Below, one piece after another: positions 9,596-12,340 of a stretch of DNA of 12,340 nt. Origin of the DNA: Physocladia obscura (lineage: Eukaryota > Chytridiomycota > Chytridiomycetes > Chytridiales > Chytriomycetaceae); assembly GCA_027596945.1 (NCBI GenBank), contig JADGJH010000944.1, forward strand, positions 1-12,340, in the 5' to 3' direction. Position numbers and translations under genes: made by a program. Every line of letters starts with the position of its first letter. Within the stretch, counting starts at the first letter, position 1. The notes beneath the pieces are model-generated. The model was not told the DNA's origin and ran no database searches. It saw nothing but the letters and a program-made list of their open reading frames with translations.

Positions 9596-12042
9596 TCAAG
9601 CTGTTGCCCTTCCTTGTTGACTTTCCGGTCTGTTACCTCCATTATAGTTATTATTATACCCGTTCGATCCTCTCGGTGGACCCGAGTGTCTTTGCTGTTG
9701 CCCGCGTCCATTTCCATTGTAACCACCACCACCATTTCCACCTTTGTTACCATTGTTATTGTTATTGTTATTGTTGTTAAACACTTTCGGCTTCCGTGGT
9801 TCTGGTCTGATCAACTTGCCGTTAATCGTCACGGGTTTTCCTATTATTGTACTCGCGGTTACGGCATCGTCAAATTCAACAAAACAGAGGCCTTTTCCAG
9901 GCGGCAAAATCACTTCAATAACGTTTCCAGCCTGTGAGAAAAATTCACGAATCTCCAACTCGCTCAGGGTTTGATCGCCAGGAATAATGAAAAAGATGGA
10001 CCGCGAGTAATCATCTTTTTGATTTATAGTTTTTTGATTATCAAAAGGGGAGAAAAAAAAGAACAGAAAAAAAAATAGGTACCTTTGGACAACTGCTTCT
10101 GGTTGCCAAAATGACGCCCATTGTTATTGTTGTTGGCATTATTATTTTGGTACGACGAAGGAGCTCCACCAGCCCCGTTGCTTCGGTTATTTCTTTGCAC
10201 TTCACGAAACTCCGATTGATCTTCTCCTTGTGTTTTCTTGAAATTGTTTTGCGACGACGACGATGACGACGGTGTTTGCACTGGCTTCTTGATGGCTGCA
10301 ACCTCAACCTTTGTTCCATTTGCACTACCTGTTGCCGCAAGTGTCGCCCAGGTTTTTGGCTTCGCAAGAGACGCTGATGTCGCTGACAGAGAAGATTCGA
10401 GAGTTATATTCGCGGCGGCAGCGGCTTGTGAAGAATTATTTTGCTTCTTCTTTCCTCCCTTCGTTGGGCTTCCCAGTAATGGAACTGTTGTTGCTGCTGC
10501 TTTTACTGTCGCAGCGGCAACGACAGTTGGAATAGCAACAGCCACATTGGTAACTGCGGTTGGAGAAGCAGTAGCAGCTTCAGCGGTTTCCTCTGGTCTC
10601 AACGGCACTATTGATGATGGAACTGCGGCCGATACAACCGGACTTGATTTTTTAATCGGAGCAATAACCGTTTCTTTCTTGGATGGAGGAGCTGGCGATG
10701 CACTCTTTGCGCGAAATGGTACTGCTGTAATTAGTTGGGGAGTTGACGCTTGTTTTGGACTTGGGCTGCGACCGCGAGGAGCGGTGGCAAGAGATATTGG
10801 GACTACAACAGGGCTTGGGCTGCGTGCTGGAGGTGCGTGTTGTAGATATGGTTGAGAGATGGGAGCAGATGATTGGATGATTGGCACCGTCGGTATAACA
10901 TCAACAACAGTGTGATGGTCTATTATACCGTTACTAAGATTGTTGTGACGATGATGGTTGTGTTGCTGTACAACATTGTTGTAGTAGTCGTTTTCGCCCA
11001 TTGGATCAGCGGGTTCATCGTATTCATTGTCGATATCTTCTTTCAGGAATCTAAACATATCGTTGTAGACAAAGTACCCACTTGGTTGTTCGGCAAGAAC
11101 AAAGCACTGCGAGAATTTGTGTGATGCGCCGCCCTTGTTGCTCATTTCACCAAGTACCATTATCACAATGCAACCGCCGTGAGATAGTTGTGAGTCCACG
11201 TTTGAAACAAGCACTTTGCAGTCTTCGAAGTCGAGTTCGGTAATACGTGTTTGAATTTCCTGCAGAAATAATAGTGGTTTAATGAAAGAAACTGAACAAA
11301 CACAAACACACACAAAGAAGAGAAAGAAAAAGGATGTCGGCTGAATCTTTAAAAAATCGATCGCAGATTCACAGTGGTTTCTATTCAGCAACAACCGAGT
11401 GATGGGATCAAAAATGAAGCAATTGTCAGATAATCACGGAGATCACCACCCATGATTGAAAATTCGAAAATTTCTCTTTTAACTGAGCACTCCCTTTACA
11501 AAAACAGGTAGTGCAATCCATTACACAGGCGCTATAACAAGAAAGGGCGGCTCGCGCGCCAAGATATATAAAAAGATATTGTGTATGCTTGGGTGTGGAA
11601 AAAAACAAATGATTTCCTACAATAAAGGTGGGGAGGAGACAAAACGAAAACATCTTCAGTGCAACTATACCTTTTGGCCAGCCTGCGTATCCATAGACTC
11701 GCCCTCCATACCATGGATAAACGAAGATTTTGAATTGTAAAAACAATGTAACTTGTGCGGTTCTTTGTTGAGGAAGGTGTAATATTCTTGGACAAACAGC
11801 CAGCCGACCTCGTAGGCATTGACCTGCAAGCAATACAGAAATAAGCAAAAAGAAAAAATTCGGGAGAGAAAAGGGCAGCATAAGGTATAGGGTGCAATTT
11901 TTAGATATTTAAGTAAACGTACCGGCGGCACAAGATGGTCGGCAGTTTTTGCGGACACTGCTTCGGCGGCGTGTGCAGCAGCATTGGCGTGGCTAGTTGA
12001 ATTTGCGCTGTGCGGATGAATATTGTGATGTTCGGCTGTCAT
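9596..12042 (-). CDS. nxt3: NTF2- and RRM-domain protein of the G3BP / Nxt3 / Bre5 family
   Basis: RNA-binding scaffold family that partners the deubiquitinase Ubp3/USP10 and joins stress-granule mRNPs; acts mainly in the cytoplasm. Exons are 12042-11923, 11823-11671, 11259-10083 and 10014-9596. Introns are 99, 411 and 68 nt (donors GTACGT, GTATAG, GTACCT), and the product is 622 residues. After a His/Ala-rich start, an NTF2-like domain covers about 41-166 (VGWLFVQEYYTFLNKEP, VLGEMSNKGG, CFVLAEQPSGYF, NDMFRFLKED). A long disordered region (about 167-483) is rich in Ala, Ser and Pro, with SPSP motifs (residues 238-241 and 256-259) and PKTWATLAAT (392-401), like the conserved SWA-type motif of the family. 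An RRM follows at about 489-560 (RNP2 IFFIIP, RNP1 KGLCFVEF). The tail is Asn/Gly-rich with few RG pairs. Bre5, Nxt3 and G3BP share this layout; the symbol is by family resemblance. Confidence 0.92.
9746..9779. repeat. GTTATT-type microsatellite encoding poly-Asn
   Basis: Near-perfect repeats of GTTATT/GTT on the plus strand are AAC/AAT codons on the minus strand. They encode nine consecutive Asn residues just after the RRM of the G3BP-like protein. The tract is likely length-variable between strains and may add to the aggregation-prone character of the C-terminal tail. Confidence 0.8.
11260..11670 (-). other. 411-nt intron in the NTF2 domain of the G3BP-like gene
   Basis: Its borders are fixed by the protein: exon 2 ends in AGQK before GTATAG, and exon 3 begins EIQTRI after TTTCTGCAG, matching the uninterrupted family sequence. 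It is several times longer than most other introns here. It contains a GC-rich patch (GGCGCGCGAGCCGCC on the minus strand, about 11547-11561) and a pyrimidine-rich 3' end. No conserved C/D or H/ACA snoRNA boxes were convincing. Confidence 0.7.
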
Positions 12043-12087
12043 TTTTTTGTGTGTGTGATTTTATTTCGAAACGAAAAAAAAAAAGCG
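12043..12087. promoter_or_regulatory. Compact bidirectional promoter at the right edge
   Basis: 45 nt lie between the start codon of the G3BP-like gene (minus) and the ATG of the partial plus-strand gene. The spacer has a GTGTGTGTG tract and an A-rich run (about 12073-12084) just before the plus-strand ATG. It also contains TTTCGAAACGAAA, which includes the palindrome TTTCGAAA. Which of these act in transcription cannot be told from sequence. Confidence 0.5.
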
Positions 12088-12340
12088 ATGAGCGGTTCAA
12101 GTGCAAATGCAAGTGGGCGGCGTGCATCAAGTTCATCGGCTTCAGCATCTTTGGGAAATCGACGCGATGCAGTTTCCGATATTGCGGCTGCACTGGCTGT
12201 GTGTCGAAATGCGCTGCATGTTGTAGTCAATCACGTTGACAATCGCGGGTATATTGTTTTTGCCAACAACACCATTTTCTTTCATCTATGCGTTGCCTTA
12301 AACCTGCCATTTTGTTCTTTTCTTTTTTTTTTTTTTTTTT
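12088..12340 (+). CDS. Partial gene: first exon of an unidentified protein
   Basis: An ATG at 12088 opens a frame that stays open to the window end. The convincing coding part is 12088-12248. It encodes a Ser/Ala-rich start (MSGSSANASGRRASSSASAS), then a helix-prone segment (RRDAVSDIAAALAVCRNALH, VVVNHVDNRG), with mixed codons and higher GC than the sequence after it. At 12249 GTATAT is a plausible 5' splice site (phase 2, completing a Gly codon). What follows resembles an intron: AT-rich, a branch-like CTTAAAC near 12298-12304 and a long T tract at the end, so the acceptor lies beyond the window. The minus strand here is open too (12230-12039), but it would overlap the start of the G3BP-like gene on the same strand. 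Product unknown; no domain recognised. Confidence 0.6.
   Translation, partial: MSGSSANASGRRASSSSASASLGNRRDAVSDIAAALAVCRNALHVVVNHVDNRGYIVFANNTIFFHLCVALNLPFCSFLFFFFF
12323..12340. repeat. Terminal poly-T run
   Basis: 18 uninterrupted T residues end the window, preceded by a T/C-rich stretch from 12309. It fits the polypyrimidine tract of the partial gene's first intron. It could also mark an assembly edge, as homopolymers often end contigs. Confidence 0.6.

Noticed and set aside
9425..9937. Plus-strand open frame of 170 codons overlapping the 3' end of ATP14
   Set aside because: It is antisense to the RRM and tail of the G3BP-like gene; low-complexity Ile/Val/Ser content comes from the reverse of Asn/Gly codons and T-rich spacer.
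10238..10855. Long plus-strand open frame (205 codons), Ala/Val/Gly-rich
   Set aside because: It is antisense to the Ala/Ser/Pro-rich disordered region of the G3BP-like gene; the repetitive GCN codons keep the opposite frame open.
11426..11897. Overlapping minus-strand open frames of 121-151 codons
   Set aside because: They run across intron 1, exon 2 and intron 2 of the G3BP-like gene in frames that do not carry the NTF2 domain.
11997..12239. Cys-rich plus-strand frame of 80 codons at the right edge
   Set aside because: It overlaps the first exon of the G3BP-like gene and is out of frame with the better-supported ATG at 12088.
1..12340. tRNA, rRNA, CRISPR arrays or bacterial operon signals
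   Set aside because: No clear tRNA B-box with matching arms, no regular repeat-spacer pattern, and the gene structure is plainly eukaryotic.

Overview
The window looks like nuclear DNA of a fungus, probably an AT-rich early-diverging lineage. Genes are split by short GT-AG introns, mostly 51-69 nt. They include a Gpi18/PIG-V mannosyltransferase, a Nxt3/Bre5/G3BP-type NTF2+RRM protein and an Atp14-type (subunit h) ATP synthase protein. Introns, poly-T tracts before acceptors and AATAAA-like signals rule out a bacterium. The exact phylum cannot be read from the sequence; TGA and TAA serve as stops, which fits the standard code.

Layout, left to right. About 1-3250 is AT-rich and gene-poor. Its one recognisable element is a decayed DDE_Tnp_4 (Harbinger/IS5-like) transposase on the minus strand (1532-2588), broken by frameshifts and stop codons. 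A small coding-like island (3255-3437) and a gene-poor stretch follow. A four-exon MFS transporter of the 14-spanner (DHA2) type lies on the minus strand (4311-6076). A gap of about 1 kb (6077-7051) holds only weak coding-like fragments. GPI18 (7052-8671, minus, four exons) stands head to head with ATP14 (8711-9438, plus, probably four exons), with 39 nt between start codons. ATP14 converges on the G3BP/Nxt3-like gene (9596-12042, minus, four exons). That gene is again head to head, 45 nt between start codons, with a plus-strand gene (12088 onward) whose first exon is visible and whose first intron runs off the window.

The right half is densely packed housekeeping sequence: GPI-anchor assembly in the ER, mitochondrial ATP synthase and an mRNA/stress-granule-type RNA-binding protein. 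They share compact divergent promoters and convergent 3' ends, not a pathway. I see no CRISPR array, tRNA, rRNA or gene cluster suggesting a new defence or biosynthetic system. The most useful observations are the hidden 5' exon at the right edge, the reconstructed splice structures, the stop-free introns of length 3n, and the transposase relic.
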